Below are positions 42,935-54,089 of a DNA stretch of 64,000 bases, in pieces. Each line of letters begins with the position of its first letter. The stretch's first letter is position 1. Under the pieces are notes generated by a model, which was not told the origin of the DNA, did not search any database, and worked only from the letters and a program-made list of their open reading frames with translations. Origin of the DNA: Spongiibacteraceae bacterium (GTDB lineage: Bacteria; Pseudomonadota; Gammaproteobacteria; Pseudomonadales; Dasaniaceae); NCBI GenBank assembly GCA_028280715.1, contig JANQLG010000023.1:1-64000 (forward strand). Direction: 5' to 3'. Position numbers and translations under genes: made by a program.

Positions 42935-43684
42935 ATGACACAAGTAAGCATGCGCGACATGTTGCAGGCTGGTGTGCACTTCGGTCACCAGACCCGCTAC
43001 TGGAACCCCAAAATGGGCGAGTATATTTTTGGTGCTCGCAACAAGATTCACATCATCAACCTGGAACACACTGTTCCTGCTTTCAATGAAGCCTTGACGT
43101 TTATTCGTCAGCTGTCTACCAGCAAAAACAAAATTCTGTTTGTTGGCACCAAAAGAGCGGCCGGTAAGATCGTTCGCGAACAAGCAGAGCGTGCCGGTCA
43201 GCCCTACGTAAGTCACCGTTGGTTGGGTGGTATGTTGACCAATTACAAAACGATTCGTGGTTCGATTAAGCGTCTGCGTGAGCTTGAGGCTCAGCAAGCT
43301 GATGGCACCTTCGACAAGCTGACCAAGAAAGAAGCGCTGATGCGTACCCGTGATATGGAAAAGCTTGAGCGCTCTATCGGCGGTATCAAAGATATGGGTG
43401 GTCTGCCTGACGCATTATTTGTTATCGATGTTGATCACGAGCGTATCGCCATTAAAGAAGCCAACAATCTGGGTATTCCCGTGATTGGTATTGTTGATAC
43501 TAATAGCAACCCTGATGGTATTGATTACGTTATTCCTGGTAATGACGATGCGATTCGTGCAATTAAGCTATATGCAATGGCCGTTGCAGACGCCATCCTT
43601 GCGGGTAAGTCTGAAGGTGCTCCAGTTGCTAAAGATGAATTCGTAGAAGAAGTGAAGGATGAAGAGGCACCTGCAGCTGAGTAA
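42935..43684 (+). CDS. rpsB: 30S ribosomal protein S2
   Basis: Component of the small ribosomal subunit, here 249 residues. ATG at 42935 matches the conserved start [28 protein letters not shown]; a longer frame to 42860 only adds leader sequence. [25 protein letters not shown] and [27 protein letters not shown] are family hallmarks. The acidic C-terminal tail is usual. It begins the rpsB-tsf operon and is followed by a terminator-type hairpin, which presumably attenuates expression between the two. Confidence 0.97.
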   Translation: MTQVSMRDMLQAGVHFGHQTRYWNPKMGEYIFGARNKIHIINLEHTVPAFNEALTFIRQLSTSKNKILFVGTKRAAGKIVREQAERAGQPYVSHRWLGGMLTNYKTIRGSIKRLRELEAQQADGTFDKLTKKEALMRTRDMEKLERSIGGIKDMGGLPDALFVIDVDHERIAIKEANNLGIPVIGIVDTNSNPDGIDYVIPGNDDAIRAIKLYAMAVADAILAGKSEGAPVAKDEFVEEVKDEEAPAAE

Positions 43685-43704
43685 TAGCCAAAGGTTCTCT
43701 TAGG

Positions 43705-43728
43705 AAAGGGGGCGTAGCCCCCTTTTTT
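43705..43728 (+). terminator. Terminator/attenuator between rpsB and tsf
   Basis: AAAGGGGGC-GTA-GCCCCCTTTTTT: 9-bp GC-rich stem with U-tract, 20 bases after the rpsB stop. Confidence 0.9.
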
Positions 43729-43851
43729 GAATGCAGTGTTAAATAATGAAGTGGTAACGGCATTTTCATCTTGATGATACAAAATGCCGTGACATTGAAA
43801 TGATTGATTATTTTGCCGCTAACTTGGCGGTAAAAGGTGGAGGACAAAAAG

Positions 43852-44718
43852 ATGGCAGCAATTTCTGCTTCGATGGTTAAAGAATTACGTGATCGTACTG
43901 GTCTCGGCATGATGGAGTGTAAGAAAGCTCTGAATGAAGCCGGTGGCGATATCGACGTGGCAATTGAAGAGCTGCGTAAAAACAGTGGTATGAAGGCTGC
44001 CAAAAAGGCTGGCCGTACAGCGGCTGAAGGTGTTGTTGCTGTTAAAGTTGCGGAAGATGGCAGTTACGGTTTGGCTGTTGAAGTCAACAGTGAAACTGAC
44101 TTTGCTGCTCGCGATGAAGGCTTTCTTGCTTTTGTTAATCAAGTTGCTGACAAAGCCTTCACTGACAAGCAAACTGATGTTACTGCCTTAATGAGCAGCG
44201 AGCTGGATCAGGCGCGTGAAGCACTGGTACAAAAAATCGGTGAGAATATCGGTGTTCGTCGTGCAGAGAGCTTGACTGCAGACCAGGGTGTTGTTGGCAG
44301 CTATGTACACTCTAACAATCGTATTGGTGTGTTGGTTTCTTTGAAAGGTGGTGATGCAGAACTGGCTAAAGATATTGCTATGCACGTTGCTGCGGTAAAC
44401 CCACAGGTCGTTCGTGGTGAAGATATGCCAGCTGATGTTCTGGAGAAAGAAAAAGATATCATCAAGGCCCAGCCTGATATGGAAGGCAAGCCAGCAGAAA
44501 TCGTTGAAAAAATGATGGTGGGTCGTATCAACAAATTCCTGAAGGAAAACAGCCTGGTTGAACAGCCTTTTGTTAAAAACCCTGATGTGACTGTTGGTCA
44601 GTTGGCCAAAGAGGGTGGAGCAGAGGTTGTTACGTTTGTCCGCTATGAAGTGGGTGAAGGTATTGAGAAGGAAGAGATCGATTTTGCTGCAGAGGTTGCG
44701 GCGCAGCTAAACGGCTAA
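43852..44718 (+). CDS. tsf: Elongation factor Ts
   Basis: Nucleotide exchange factor for EF-Tu, 288 residues. ATG at 43852 has GGAGG (43838-43842) and matches the usual start ([27 protein letters not shown]). The EF-Tu-contact motif is [16 protein letters not shown]. It has the full C-terminal subdomains ending [17 protein letters not shown]. It follows rpsB at 167 bases, and the intervening region holds the rpsB terminator. The next terminator is directly downstream. Confidence 0.96.
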   Translation: MAAISASMVKELRDRTGLGMMECKKALNEAGGDIDVAIEELRKNSGMKAAKKAGRTAAEGVVAVKVAEDGSYGLAVEVNSETDFAARDEGFLAFVNQVADKAFTDKQTDVTALMSSELDQAREALVQKIGENIGVRRAESLTADQGVVGSYVHSNNRIGVLVSLKGGDAELAKDIAMHVAAVNPQVVRGEDMPADVLEKEKDIIKAQPDMEGKPAEIVEKMMVGRINKFLKENSLVEQPFVKNPDVTVGQLAKEGGAEVVTFVRYEVGEGIEKEEIDFAAEVAAQLNG

Positions 44719-44734
44719 TACCCATTATTATGAG

Positions 44735-44759
44735 ACGGGGCCCGAGAGGCCCCGTTTTA
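44735..44759 (+). terminator. Terminator after tsf
   Basis: ACGGGGCC-CGAGA-GGCCCCGT followed by TTTATTA; 8-bp GC-rich stem, 16 bases after the tsf stop. Confidence 0.88.
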
Positions 44760-44884
44760 TTATGTGGGATTGTGATTAGTATCTGGGATTTATACCGGTA
44801 TTCTGTAAAGAGATTGTAGTTGGAGTAGAATAGGCGGCTGCCTATATCATTCATCATTAATTAGTGGTTTTCAGGAGATGTTCT

Positions 44885-45613
44885 ATGCCCGCAAGCGCCG
44901 ATAAAAAATACAAGCGCATTTTGTTGAAGCTCAGCGGAGAGGCTTTGATGGGGGATGAGGGGTTTGGTATCGACCCCAAGGTCCTGGATCGTATGGCGTT
45001 GGAAATTGGTCAGTTGATTGGTATTGGCATTCAGGTGGGCTTGGTCATCGGCGGTGGTAATCTGTTTCGCGGCGCGGCGTTACAACAGGCAGGGTTAGAT
45101 CGAGTGGCCGGAGACCATATGGGCATGCTGGCAACGGTAATGAACGGGCTGGCTATGCGTGATGCACTTGAAAGGGCCAATATTCCATCCTGTGTGATGT
45201 CATCGATACCTATGAGTGGTGTTGTTGATCATTATGATCGTCGCAAAGCAATCAGCGCCTTGAAGCGCGGTGAGGTGGTTATCTTCTCTGCCGGGACCGG
45301 CAACCCTTTCTTTACGACAGATTCGGCGGCTTGTCTGCGTGGTATTGAGGTGGATGCTGAACTGGTATTAAAGGCAACAAAGGTGGATGGGGTCTATAAT
45401 GCTGACCCAATGAAGGATCCTACGGCGACTAAATACGACCAATTGAGCTATGACGAAGTGCTGGATAAGAAATTGGGTGTGATGGACTTAACGGCGATTT
45501 GCTTGTGTCGAGACCACAATATGCCATTGCGCGTTTTTGCTATGGAAAAGCCGGGAGCCTTGTTAAGTATCGTCACTGGTGGCGATGAAGGAACCCTTGT
45601 TGAACAGCAGTAA
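44885..45613 (+). CDS. pyrH: UMP kinase
   Basis: Phosphorylates UMP to UDP in pyrimidine nucleotide synthesis; 242 residues. The ATG at 44885 has AGGAGA upstream and begins [23 protein letters not shown]. Nucleotide-binding motifs are [30 protein letters not shown] and [13 protein letters not shown]. It lies between tsf and frr as in most bacteria. Confidence 0.96.
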   Translation: MPASADKKYKRILLKLSGEALMGDEGFGIDPKVLDRMALEIGQLIGIGIQVGLVIGGGNLFRGAALQQAGLDRVAGDHMGMLATVMNGLAMRDALERANIPSCVMSSIPMSGVVDHYDRRKAISALKRGEVVIFSAGTGNPFFTTDSAACLRGIEVDAELVLKATKVDGVYNADPMKDPTATKYDQLSYDEVLDKKLGVMDLTAICLCRDHNMPLRVFAMEKPGALLSIVTGGDEGTLVEQQ

Positions 45614-45680
45614 AAAGTAACCCGTAATACTGAGTTGTAAGCTAAGCTGTTATTTTATATAGATTTTTGGGGGAAGATTG

Positions 45681-46238
45681 GTGATAGAAGATCTCAAGCA
45701 AGATGCCGAAGAGCGTATGCAAAAAACCCTGGTTGCCCTGCAGGGGAGCCTGAATAAAATCAGAACGGGGCGAGCTCATCCCAGCTTGTTGGATGGCATA
45801 AAAGTGAGCTACTACGGCTCAGATACGCCGCTGAGCCAGGTTGCTGCCATCAATATTGAAGATGCGCGTACACTGTCTGTTGTGCCCTGGGAGAAAAATA
45901 TTGTCCCAGATGTAGAAAAAGCCATTATGAAATCTGATCTTGGTTTAAACCCTTCTACTGCCGGTGCGGTGATTCGTATACCGCTACCCATGCTCACTGA
46001 AGAAACGCGTCAGGGCTATGCTCGTAGAGCCAAGCAGGAGGCAGAAAGTTCACGTGTTTCTATTCGCAATATTCGTCGTGATGTGTTAGCCGATATCAAA
46101 GAATTACAAAAAGAAAAAGAAATCACTGAAGATGATGAGCGCAGGGCTCAGGATGACATTCAAAAAATTACAGACCGCTTTGTTGCTGAGGTCGATAAAA
46201 TGCTGGCAGCTAAAGAAGCTGACCTGATGGAAATCTGA
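45681..46238 (+). CDS. frr: Ribosome recycling factor
   Basis: Releases ribosomes from mRNA after termination together with EF-G; 185 residues. The GTG at 45681 is preferred, giving the usual start [13 protein letters not shown], with GGGGGAAG upstream; an in-frame TTG at 45678 is an alternative. [23 protein letters not shown] and the C-terminal helix [23 protein letters not shown] are the family marks. It is followed at 73 bases by uppS. Confidence 0.96.
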   Translation: MIEDLKQDAEERMQKTLVALQGSLNKIRTGRAHPSLLDGIKVSYYGSDTPLSQVAAINIEDARTLSVVPWEKNIVPDVEKAIMKSDLGLNPSTAGAVIRIPLPMLTEETRQGYARRAKQEAESSRVSIRNIRRDVLADIKELQKEKEITEDDERRAQDDIQKITDRFVAEVDKMLAAKEADLMEI

Positions 46239-46311
46239 TTAGGCTGATGATTACCTTAAAAAGCATATCGCTTTAGGTAGGCTTCAAGTAGGTAATGTTA
46301 AGAGAACATTA

Positions 46312-47091
46312 ATGACGCAATCAAAACTATCAGCAAGTCATCAGGCTGTGCCGGAGCATCTGGCAATTATCATGGATGGTAATGGTCGTTGGGCCAAGCG
46401 TAGGGGCAAGACGCCAACCACGGGACATCGTGCCGGTGTTGAAACGGTACGCAGAGTATTGGAGTTGTGCCTTCACAGTAATATCAACATTGTGACCTTG
46501 TTTGCCTTTAGCAGTGAAAATTGGCAGCGGCCTAACGCTGAAGTAAAGGCGTTAATGTCTTTGTTTGCCACTTATCTTAAAAAAGAAATCGGTAATCTGC
46601 ATAAGGATAATGTTCGCATCCGTTTTATTGGTGACAGAAAACGCTTTGGTAAAAGTCTGGTAAAGCAAATCGAGTATGCTGAAAACCTGACGGCTGAAAA
46701 TGATCGTGCGACGCTGGTGTTAGCGGTGGATTACGGTGGCCAATGGGATATTGCCAATGCAGCCAGAGAGTTGGCTGAGAAGGTACAAGCCGGTCAATTA
46801 CAACCTGAACAGATCGATGCCCAGTTGTTGGACCAACATATTTCTCTGGCCGATTTGCCCAAGCCTGACCTGTGTATTCGCACTGCGGGCGAACAGCGAA
46901 TCAGTAATTTTCTATTGTGGCAACTCGCCTATGCTGAGTTATTTTTTTCCGAGACATTGTGGCCAGATTTTGAAGAGAAAGATTTGAACGATGCGCTGAA
47001 TAGCTATCGCAAACGCGAGCGTCGTTTTGGTGGTCGCAATGAAGACGTTGATTTAGTCGAAGATTGCGATCAGGTTTCCGGGGGTAATTAA
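46312..47091 (+). CDS. uppS: Undecaprenyl diphosphate synthase
   Basis: cis-Prenyltransferase making the C55 lipid carrier of cell wall synthesis; 259 residues. The catalytic Asp is in LAIIMDGNGRWAKRRG, TTGHRAGVETVRRVL follows, and the isopentenyl-diphosphate site is CIRTAGEQRISNFLLWQLAYAELFF. It ends 2 bases before the cdsA start, so the two are coupled. Confidence 0.96.
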   Translation: MTQSKLSASHQAVPEHLAIIMDGNGRWAKRRGKTPTTGHRAGVETVRRVLELCLHSNINIVTLFAFSSENWQRPNAEVKALMSLFATYLKKEIGNLHKDNVRIRFIGDRKRFGKSLVKQIEYAENLTAENDRATLVLAVDYGGQWDIANAARELAEKVQAGQLQPEQIDAQLLDQHISLADLPKPDLCIRTAGEQRISNFLLWQLAYAELFFSETLWPDFEEKDLNDALNSYRKRERRFGGRNEDVDLVEDCDQVSGGN

Positions 47092-47093
47092 GT

Positions 47094-47924
47094 TTGCTGA
47101 AACAGCGTGTCATCACAGCGATAATTATGATGTCAGTGATAGCCTCCGTTATCATCTGGCTGCCCGTTGAGGCGATGGCGCTGCTTTTCACAGCAATGGT
47201 TCTGATTGCTGGTTGGGAATGGGCTGCATTAGCAGGTCTATCTTCAGTGACATCACGTGTTCTCTTTAGTGGCGCCGTGTTGTTGCTTATTGTATTAACG
47301 GCCTGGCATTGCCAGATTTTCAGCGAATCAGTGCAGTGGCATCGTGTTAGGGATGTCTTAGGCTTGGGTTGTTTATGGTGGGCTATCGCTTTGCTTTGGG
47401 TGAAAAGTTATCCAGGCAGTGCGGTTATCTGGCACTCAATTCCTATGCGATTGTTGATGGGGTTGTTGACTTTATTACCCGCATGGCTGGCGTTAGTTTA
47501 TTTACGTTTACACGAATTCGGTGTACCCATTATTTTTATCTTGATAGCTCTGGTAGCTTCTGCTGATATCGGTGCTTACTTCACCGGGAGGGCGTGGGGT
47601 AACGCTAAATTAGCTCCCAATGTCAGTCCGGGAAAATCCTGGGCCGGTTTTTGGGGTGGATTGGCCCTGAGCACATCATTAGCAGCGCTATTGTGGTTTT
47701 TATTTGGCCGTGATCACTGGTCTTTAGTTGCTGTAGTGGTGGTTGCTATCTTTACGGCATTAGCCTCAGTACTTGGTGATTTGTTGGAAAGCATGGTCAA
47801 ACGTGAGCGGGGGGTAAAAGATAGCGGTACGATTTTACCTGGCCATGGTGGCATGATGGATCGCCTGGATAGTATGAGTGCTGCTGCGCCCGTTTTTGCG
47901 TTAAGCCTGATACTGATTGGTTAA
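47094..47924 (+). CDS. cdsA: Phosphatidate cytidylyltransferase
   Basis: Integral membrane enzyme making CDP-diacylglycerol for all phospholipids; 276 residues. It begins with TTG, right after uppS, with GGGGGTAA upstream, and the N-terminus [19 protein letters not shown] is the usual one. [14 protein letters not shown] and the CDP-alcohol signature [21 protein letters not shown] are intact. The dxr ATG lies 7 bases after its stop. Confidence 0.95.
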   Translation: MLKQRVITAIIMMSVIASVIIWLPVEAMALLFTAMVLIAGWEWAALAGLSSVTSRVLFSGAVLLLIVLTAWHCQIFSESVQWHRVRDVLGLGCLWWAIALLWVKSYPGSAVIWHSIPMRLLMGLLTLLPAWLALVYLRLHEFGVPIIFILIALVASADIGAYFTGRAWGNAKLAPNVSPGKSWAGFWGGLALSTSLAALLWFLFGRDHWSLVAVVVVAIFTALASVLGDLLESMVKRERGVKDSGTILPGHGGMMDRLDSMSAAAPVFALSLILIG

Positions 47925-47931
47925 CGGTGTC

Positions 47932-49182
47932 ATGACAGAAAAATCCGCTCCACAAGCATCTTTTGTTTCTACTAAACCTGATAGACAGACCATTACTGTT
48001 TTGGGGTCAACAGGTTCCATCGGTGTTAGTACACTGGATGTTATTGCCCGTCATCCAGACCGTTATTCCTTGCATGCGATCACGGCCAACACACAAACTG
48101 ATCTTTTACTTGCTCAGGTTGAGCAATTCTCACCGGCTTTTGCTGTAATGCGTGATGATCAAGCTGCTGAACAATTACAACAGAAGCTTGCTGGAACGGG
48201 GCTTAAGAATACAGTTGTACTTAGTGGTGAGCAGGGGCTAATGCAAGTTGCCAGTGATGATAGCGTCGATACGGTGATGGCAGCTATTGTCGGTGCTGCA
48301 GGGCTTTCACCGACACTTGCTGCGGTACAAGCAGGGAAAAAAGTGTTGTTGGCTAATAAAGAGTCACTGGTCATGGCTGGTCATTTGTTTATACAGGCGG
48401 TGGCTGAAAGTGGCGCCACGTTGCTGCCTATCGATAGTGAACACAATGCGATCTTTCAATGTATGCCCTTTGGCTTTCAGCAGGGAGAGTGTGCTGGTTT
48501 GCACCGCGAGGGTGTGCGTAAAATTCTGTTGACCGGATCTGGTGGACCTTTTCGCAAAACGCCGCTGGAAAAATTGGCTACCGTGACGCCTGATCAAGCC
48601 TGTGCCCATCCCAACTGGGATATGGGGCGAAAAATATCGGTGGATTCTGCCACAATGATGAACAAGGGACTGGAGTTGATTGAAGCCTGTTGGTTATTTG
48701 ATACAGGGCCGGAATTGATCGATATTATTGTGCATCCGCAAAGTGTGATTCATTCCATGGTGGAATACTTGGATGGGTCGGTATTGGCACAATTGGGGAA
48801 TCCGGATATGCGAACGCCGATCGCCCATGCTCTGGCATTTCCTGAGAGGATTGAATCGGGTGTCGCCAGTTTGGACATTATCGCTACTGCGCAGCTCGAT
48901 TTTGAAGCTCCTGACTATCAGCGCTTTCCCTGTTTGCGACTGGCGACAGAAGCAGTGAGAGCTGGTGGTACTGCTATGACTGTACTCAATGCAGCTAATG
49001 AAATTGCAGTCGAAGCCTTTTTGCAGCAGCGAATTCGGTTTACCGATATCCCTGTTATTATTGAACATGTTTTGACCAATGCTAAGCAGGTTGAACCTGC
49101 TTCCCTATCATCGGTCAAAAATGCAGACTATGAGGCGAGGACACTGGCCGAGCAGTTTATTAGTGATGCTTTGGCGGCATAG
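47932..49182 (+). CDS. dxr: 1-deoxy-D-xylulose 5-phosphate reductoisomerase
   Basis: First committed enzyme of the MEP isoprenoid pathway; 416 residues. The ATG at 47932 is chosen over the TTG at 47917, which overlaps cdsA. NADPH-binding [17 protein letters not shown], then [12 protein letters not shown], the metal-binding DSEHNAIFQ, and the active-site loop [20 protein letters not shown] are present. It has a polar N-terminal extension of about 25 residues before the nucleotide-binding strand, slightly longer than E. coli Dxr. Confidence 0.95.
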   Translation: MTEKSAPQASFVSTKPDRQTITVLGSTGSIGVSTLDVIARHPDRYSLHAITANTQTDLLLAQVEQFSPAFAVMRDDQAAEQLQQKLAGTGLKNTVVLSGEQGLMQVASDDSVDTVMAAIVGAAGLSPTLAAVQAGKKVLLANKESLVMAGHLFIQAVAESGATLLPIDSEHNAIFQCMPFGFQQGECAGLHREGVRKILLTGSGGPFRKTPLEKLATVTPDQACAHPNWDMGRKISVDSATMMNKGLELIEACWLFDTGPELIDIIVHPQSVIHSMVEYLDGSVLAQLGNPDMRTPIAHALAFPERIESGVASLDIIATAQLDFEAPDYQRFPCLRLATEAVRAGGTAMTVLNAANEIAVEAFLQQRIRFTDIPVIIEHVLTNAKQVEPASLSSVKNADYEARTLAEQFISDALAA

Positions 49183-49249
49183 GGGCTTTTAGCGATACAC
49201 AAGTGGTACAAGCAAAGAGCATCAAGCGCTGAAGATAATGGTATAGAAG

Positions 49250-50605
49250 ATGGAATTATTGCAGACAATTCTGGTTACCCTGGCCACCTTAGCCGTACTG
49301 GTGACTATTCATGAATATGGGCATTTCTGGGTAGCTAGACGATGTGGCATTAAAGTCCATCGTTTTTCTATTGGCTTTGGTACCAAGCTATTCAGTTGGT
49401 ATGACAAGCAAGGCACCGAATTTGTTATTGCCGCCATCCCCTTAGGTGGCTATGTAAAGATGCTTGATGAGCGAGAAGGTGAAGTACCTGAAGATCAGTT
49501 GCCCTATGCCTTTAACCGCAAGCCGGTACAGCAGCGTTTAGCGACTGTTGCAGCGGGTCCCATAGCTAATTTTTTACTGGCGATCATCGCTTACTGGTGT
49601 GTTTTTGTTGGTGGTGTCAGTGGCGTAGCACCAGTTATTGATGCTGTTGAGCCTGGTTCAGTGGCGCAAATGGCAGATCTTGAGCCTGGACAGGAAATTG
49701 TTGCCATTGACGGTGAACTTACACCCACCTGGGAAGCGCTGCATTTGCAGTTGCTGGAGCGTATCGGTGAGAGCGGAACGATTTCCTTCACAGTAAAATA
49801 CCCCGAATCTTCGATAAGCTATGAATCTTCGGCTGAATTAACTGACTGGCTGGCTGGGGAGGAGGCAATGGATTTGGTGGGTGGCCTGGGTATTGAGTTA
49901 TTCCGTCCGAAATTATTGCCTATTGCAGAGGAAATTGTCGAAGGAAGCCCTGCAGAGCAGGCTGGCCTGCTACCGGGAGATTTAATTATTCGTGCCAATG
50001 GAGAATTGATACCAGATTGGCAGGCCTGGGTTGAATATGTGCGTAGTCGTCCAGAACAGACAATTGTTGTTATCTATGATCGTGATGGTTTGCAGCTAAG
50101 AACAGAACTCATCCCAGCCAGAAAACTGGATGATGAGGGCCAAGCTTATGGTCAGGTGGGTATGGGTGTGCAAATGCCCGAGTGGCCTGAAGACATGCGT
50201 CGTACCTATAGCTACGGTGTGTTCGGTGCTTTCACACATGCCTTGAAGCGGACCTGGGATATGAGTGTATTTACACTCGAATCTATAAAAAAGATGTTAA
50301 TGGGATTAATCTCGCCGAAAAACTTGAGTGGTCCTATAACCATTGCTAAAGTGGCGTCCGCTTCCGCTAAGTCAGGTTTGGAAGCCTATTTAAGCTTTCT
50401 GGCTTTGTTAAGTGTCAGTTTGGCTGTGCTCAATTTGTTGCCAATCCCTGTTTTGGATGGTGGGCACATTATGTATGGCATTGTGGAGTTGCTTACCGGT
50501 AAGGAAGTATCGGAGCGAGTTCAGGTGCTGGGCTATCAACTGGGCCTGTTTATTATTTTAGGTGTGATGATTTTGGCGCTATACAATGATTTGTCACGGT
50601 TATAG
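49250..50605 (+). CDS. rseP: RIP metalloprotease RseP
   Basis: Inner-membrane site-2 protease that cleaves anti-sigma factor RseA to release the envelope stress factor sigma-E. The zinc site HEYGH is at residues 21-25, in the first helix. Two PDZ domains lie in the periplasmic part (VEPGSVAQMADLEPGQEIVAIDG and EGSPAEQAGLLPGDLIIRANG), and the third metal ligand is in LLPIPVLDGGHIMYG. Length 451 is normal. It lies immediately upstream of bamA as in most gammaproteobacteria. Confidence 0.95.
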   Translation: MELLQTILVTLATLAVLVTIHEYGHFWVARRCGIKVHRFSIGFGTKLFSWYDKQGTEFVIAAIPLGGYVKMLDEREGEVPEDQLPYAFNRKPVQQRLATVAAGPIANFLLAIIAYWCVFVGGVSGVAPVIDAVEPGSVAQMADLEPGQEIVAIDGELTPTWEALHLQLLERIGESGTISFTVKYPESSISYESSAELTDWLAGEEAMDLVGGLGIELFRPKLLPIAEEIVEGSPAEQAGLLPGDLIIRANGELIPDWQAWVEYVRSRPEQTIVVIYDRDGLQLRTELIPARKLDDEGQAYGQVGMGVQMPEWPEDMRRTYSYGVFGAFTHALKRTWDMSVFTLESIKKMLMGLISPKNLSGPITIAKVASASAKSGLEAYLSFLALLSVSLAVLNLLPIPVLDGGHIMYGIVELLTGKEVSERVQVLGYQLGLFIILGVMILALYNDLSRL

Positions 50606-50798
50606 CCTTAGCGCTGGGTTAAAAGCATAAGCGCAACAAGCGATTAATAAGATATGCGTGCAGTTATTATCGCGTCATTTTTTGGATGACAGTGCCGCAC
50701 AATGGATACAAGGCGACGATAGCAATACTGTTTATAAATATATTAGGCAATCACGGGGTTGCTCCGGGATTGTGGCATTGTTTTGGTATAAGAACTGA

Positions 50799-53495
50799 AT
50801 GAAACAAAAAATTCTGCTGTTGTTCGTCCTCTATGTAGCGGTTTCCTTTGCCCGCGCTGATGAACCTTTCATTGTTTCTGATATTCGAGTTGAAGGCTTG
50901 CAGCGTATCTCTGCCGCCAGTGTATTTACGTCGTTGCCGATCAATGCCGGAGATAATGTTGATGAGGCGGCTATTCGAAATGCAATCAGAACACTATTTC
51001 GTACTGGCAATTTTGACAATATAGCTATTGGTAGTGATGGTTCTATTTTGGTTGTGTCTGTGGAAGAGCGCCCATCTATTAGTGAAATTAACATCGAGGG
51101 TAATGATGCCATAGAAACCGATGCCCTGCTGGAAGGGCTTGAGGGTGCAGGTCTGGCTGAAGGGAAAGTATTTAAGCGCTCAACTCTGGAAAACATGAAG
51201 GTCGAGCTGACACGGCAATATGTCTCTCAGGGGCGTTATGATGCGGGTATTGAAACCAACGTTTCTGCTTTGCCGCGTAATCGGGTGGAAGTCAATATTG
51301 ATATAGATGAAGGAACTACGGCGTCGATTAAGCATATAAATATTGTTGGTAACTCGGTGTATGACGATGAGCTTCTTTTGGATCAGTTAGAGCTCAATAA
51401 AACCGGTTGGTTTTCTTGGTTAAGAGGGGACGACAAATACTCCAGGGAAAAACTTTCAGGTGACTTGGAAAAGCTAACTTCACTGTATCAGGATACCGGC
51501 TATATAAAATTTAATATCGACTCGACACAAGTATCTGTAACACCCGATAGAGAAGCAGTTTATATCACCATTAATATTACAGAGGGTGATCAGTACAAAA
51601 TAGGAGAGGTCGATCTATCGGGCGATATAGTTCTGACTGAAGAACAATTGATGCCCTTCATATTCGTTCGTAAAGAACAAATTTTTTCCCAGGCATTGGT
51701 TACCTCCAGTGAAGAGTTTCTGACGCGAAGACTAGGTGGCGAAGGTTATAACTTTGCCAAGGTCGAAGGCATTCCAGAAATTGATGAAGAGACACAAATT
51801 GTAGACATAAAGTTCTTTATCGATCCTGGTAAACGTACCTATGTTCGCAGAATAAATTTCAAAGGTAATAGTCGTACAGCAGATGAAGTGTTGCGACGTG
51901 AAATGCGTCAAATGGAAGCTGCGCCTGCAGCTTCAGGTTTTATCGATCAATCCAAGGTTCGGCTTGAACGCCTTAGCTATTTCAAGGAAGTGAATGTTGA
52001 AACCACAGAGGTGCCAGGCACCGATGATATGATTGATTTGGAATATACCGTTGAGGAGCAGCCTTCAGGCCAGATCGGTGCTAGCGTAGGTTTTTCGCAG
52101 GACAGCGGTGTATTATTTGGTGCTAGTTTGTCTGAGGATAATTTTCTTGGTTCTGGTAAAAAAATCGGTATTTCGCTGAATCAAAGTGACTATCTTACTA
52201 ATGTGCGCTTTAGCTATCAAAATCCCTATTTCACGAAGGATGGTGTAAGCCGCGGGTTTAGTGTGTTTTATACTGAACGCGATTTGGATGAGATTAATAT
52301 TTCTCGATTTAGCACCAATAGTTATGGTGCTTCAATGAGCTTTGGTTACCCGATAAAAGAAACGGAAAGGCTTGGTTTTAGTTTCGGATATACCAATACA
52401 GAGATTATTGCCGGATTTGGTGCCGTTCAGGAAATTCTGGCCAGTCCAAGGCCTGATAGTATCCAGTTTAATATCGATATTGATTCGTGGTTTGAACAAC
52501 AGATTCCCTTTGATTTTGATCCTAGTACTGATGTTATTGATCCTAGCCCTGAAGGTCGTTTTTTGCTGAGTAGAGATGATATTGTTTTCCCTATAGATGA
52601 AAATACGCCCTTTGCAGAACAGGAGTTTGGTCCAGGTTTTATTGATAAGCATGGCGATACGTTTGATGATTTCACAGTTACAGCGAGTTGGACTCAGTCC
52701 ACGTTAAACCGGGGTTTATTGGCGACTCGAGGGGCGGCACAAAGTGTGTCACTGGAGTTGACGGTTCCAGGTAGTGACCTGAGTTATTATAAATTGCGAT
52801 ATAACGGCCAAAGATTCTTCCCTATAACAAATGCTTTTACTTTGCGTTTAAGAGCAGAGCTGGGTTATGGCGATGGTTTTGGTGGAGATGATCTTCCATT
52901 CTTCAATCATTTTTATTCTGGTGGGTTTGGTTCTGTAAGAGGATTCAGAAGTAATACGCTGGGGCCACTTGCTACGCCCGCCCGGTTTTATCCTGATTTA
53001 GATGTTGCTCGACAGATCTATAACGTGGGAGATGCTGACTGTAGCACTGCTACGCAAATTGGTGAGTTGTGTGATGATGGTGTTACACGAGCTGGCGATG
53101 TACGCTCAACTGATGATGAGCTTTCCTTTGTGTTATTGAATGGAGCAGATACTTTTCGTACCAGTCAATTTGAACGTGAAGGCAATCCATTTGGCGGCAA
53201 TGTGTTAATTGAAGGTGGTGCTGAGCTGTTATTCCCTTTACCATTCATTAAAGATCAGCGTTCTGTACGCTCGGCTTTTTTCTTGGATGCGGGTAATGTA
53301 TTTAGTACTGATTGTGGTTCGCAACAGTTGAATTGCTTCAATGTCGATGCGGATGAACTGCGTTATTCGTTCGGGGTGGGATTAACCTGGATTACCGGTT
53401 TTGGACCGTTAACCTTTAGTTATGCAAAACCTCTTAACGAAAGTGAATTTGATGAAACTGAAAACTTTCAGTTTTCTTTGGGTAGAAGTTTTTAA
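50799..53495 (+). CDS. bamA: Outer membrane protein assembly factor BamA (enlarged)
   Basis: Central outer-membrane insertase of the BAM complex; signal peptide, five POTRA domains, and a C-terminal 16-stranded barrel. The first POTRA opens FIVSDIRVEGLQRISAASVFTSL. The barrel has the L6 motif VRGF in GSVRGFRSNTLG and the terminal beta-signal ending FQFSLGRSF. At 898 residues it is about 90 longer than E. coli BamA. The extra length lies in barrel loops: one of about 60 residues around 560-620 rich in Asp/Pro, and one after VRGF with two cysteines (DADCSTATQIGELCDDG). These loops should be surface exposed. The ribosome binding site is weak. Confidence 0.95.
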   Translation: MKQKILLLFVLYVAVSFARADEPFIVSDIRVEGLQRISAASVFTSLPINAGDNVDEAAIRNAIRTLFRTGNFDNIAIGSDGSILVVSVEERPSISEINIEGNDAIETDALLEGLEGAGLAEGKVFKRSTLENMKVELTRQYVSQGRYDAGIETNVSALPRNRVEVNIDIDEGTTASIKHINIVGNSVYDDELLLDQLELNKTGWFSWLRGDDKYSREKLSGDLEKLTSLYQDTGYIKFNIDSTQVSVTPDREAVYITINITEGDQYKIGEVDLSGDIVLTEEQLMPFIFVRKEQIFSQALVTSSEEFLTRRLGGEGYNFAKVEGIPEIDEETQIVDIKFFIDPGKRTYVRRINFKGNSRTADEVLRREMRQMEAAPAASGFIDQSKVRLERLSYFKEVNVETTEVPGTDDMIDLEYTVEEQPSGQIGASVGFSQDSGVLFGASLSEDNFLGSGKKIGISLNQSDYLTNVRFSYQNPYFTKDGVSRGFSVFYTERDLDEINISRFSTNSYGASMSFGYPIKETERLGFSFGYTNTEIIAGFGAVQEILASPRPDSIQFNIDIDSWFEQQIPFDFDPSTDVIDPSPEGRFLLSRDDIVFPIDENTPFAEQEFGPGFIDKHGDTFDDFTVTASWTQSTLNRGLLATRGAAQSVSLELTVPGSDLSYYKLRYNGQRFFPITNAFTLRLRAELGYGDGFGGDDLPFFNHFYSGGFGSVRGFRSNTLGPLATPARFYPDLDVARQIYNVGDADCSTATQIGELCDDGVTRAGDVRSTDDELSFVLLNGADTFRTSQFEREGNPFGGNVLIEGGAELLFPLPFIKDQRSVRSAFFLDAGNVFSTDCGSQQLNCFNVDADELRYSFGVGLTWITGFGPLTFSYAKPLNESEFDETENFQFSLGRSF

Positions 53496-53534
53496 TCTAT
53501 TAACTTGTTATAAAAAAGATAGTGGAGAGTTAAC

Positions 53535-54050
53535 GTGAATAAGTTAGTTAAACTGAGTGCACTGTTGTTGGCAATGAGCTTGTCATTTGTTGCCAATGCG
53601 CAGGGAAAAATTGCTGTATTGAATATGCAGCAAGCTATTGTGAATACGGAATTGGCTCAAACAAGGTTGAAACAATTACAGGAAGAAGCGAGCTATTCGG
53701 AAAACCGTAAAGAACTTGAAGAGCTCGGAAAGAGTTTTCAGGATACTCGTGCGCAATTGCAAAAAGATGCTGCAGTGATGAGTGCTGAACAGCAGCAGGC
53801 TGCAGCAAAACAGTTGCAGGAAAAACGTGCCGATATTGAACATGTACAGAGAAAACTACAGGCGGCAGAGCAGCAACTTTTGCAGCAATTAATGCAAGAA
53901 ATGCAGCCAGTATTACAAAAGGCTGTTGATGAATTAATTAAAGCCGAAGGTATTGGTTTGTTACTTAATCAGCAAGCAGCCATGTTTGCGGATAGCAGTT
54001 ACAGCATTACTGCTAAGGTGACGGATAAACTCAATCAGTTAAGCAAGTAA
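53535..54050 (+). CDS. skp: Periplasmic chaperone Skp/OmpH
   Basis: Holds unfolded outer-membrane proteins on their way to BamA. It starts with GTG, with GGAGAG upstream; the signal peptide ends LSFVANA. The mature part is short beta strands (GKIAVLNMQQAIVNTELAQ) followed by a long charged coiled-coil (QLQEKRADIEHVQRKLQAAEQQLLQQLMQEM), the tentacles of the trimer. Length 171 is normal. It is 40 bases after bamA and before lpxD, the usual order. Confidence 0.93.
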   Translation: MNKLVKLSALLLAMSLSFVANAQGKIAVLNMQQAIVNTELAQTRLKQLQEEASYSENRKELEELGKSFQDTRAQLQKDAAVMSAEQQQAAAKQLQEKRADIEHVQRKLQAAEQQLLQQLMQEMQPVLQKAVDELIKAEGIGLLLNQQAAMFADSSYSITAKVTDKLNQLSK

Positions 54051-54089
54051 TCTGTACTTCTACAGCTTGTTTTAACGATTAATAAGGCA

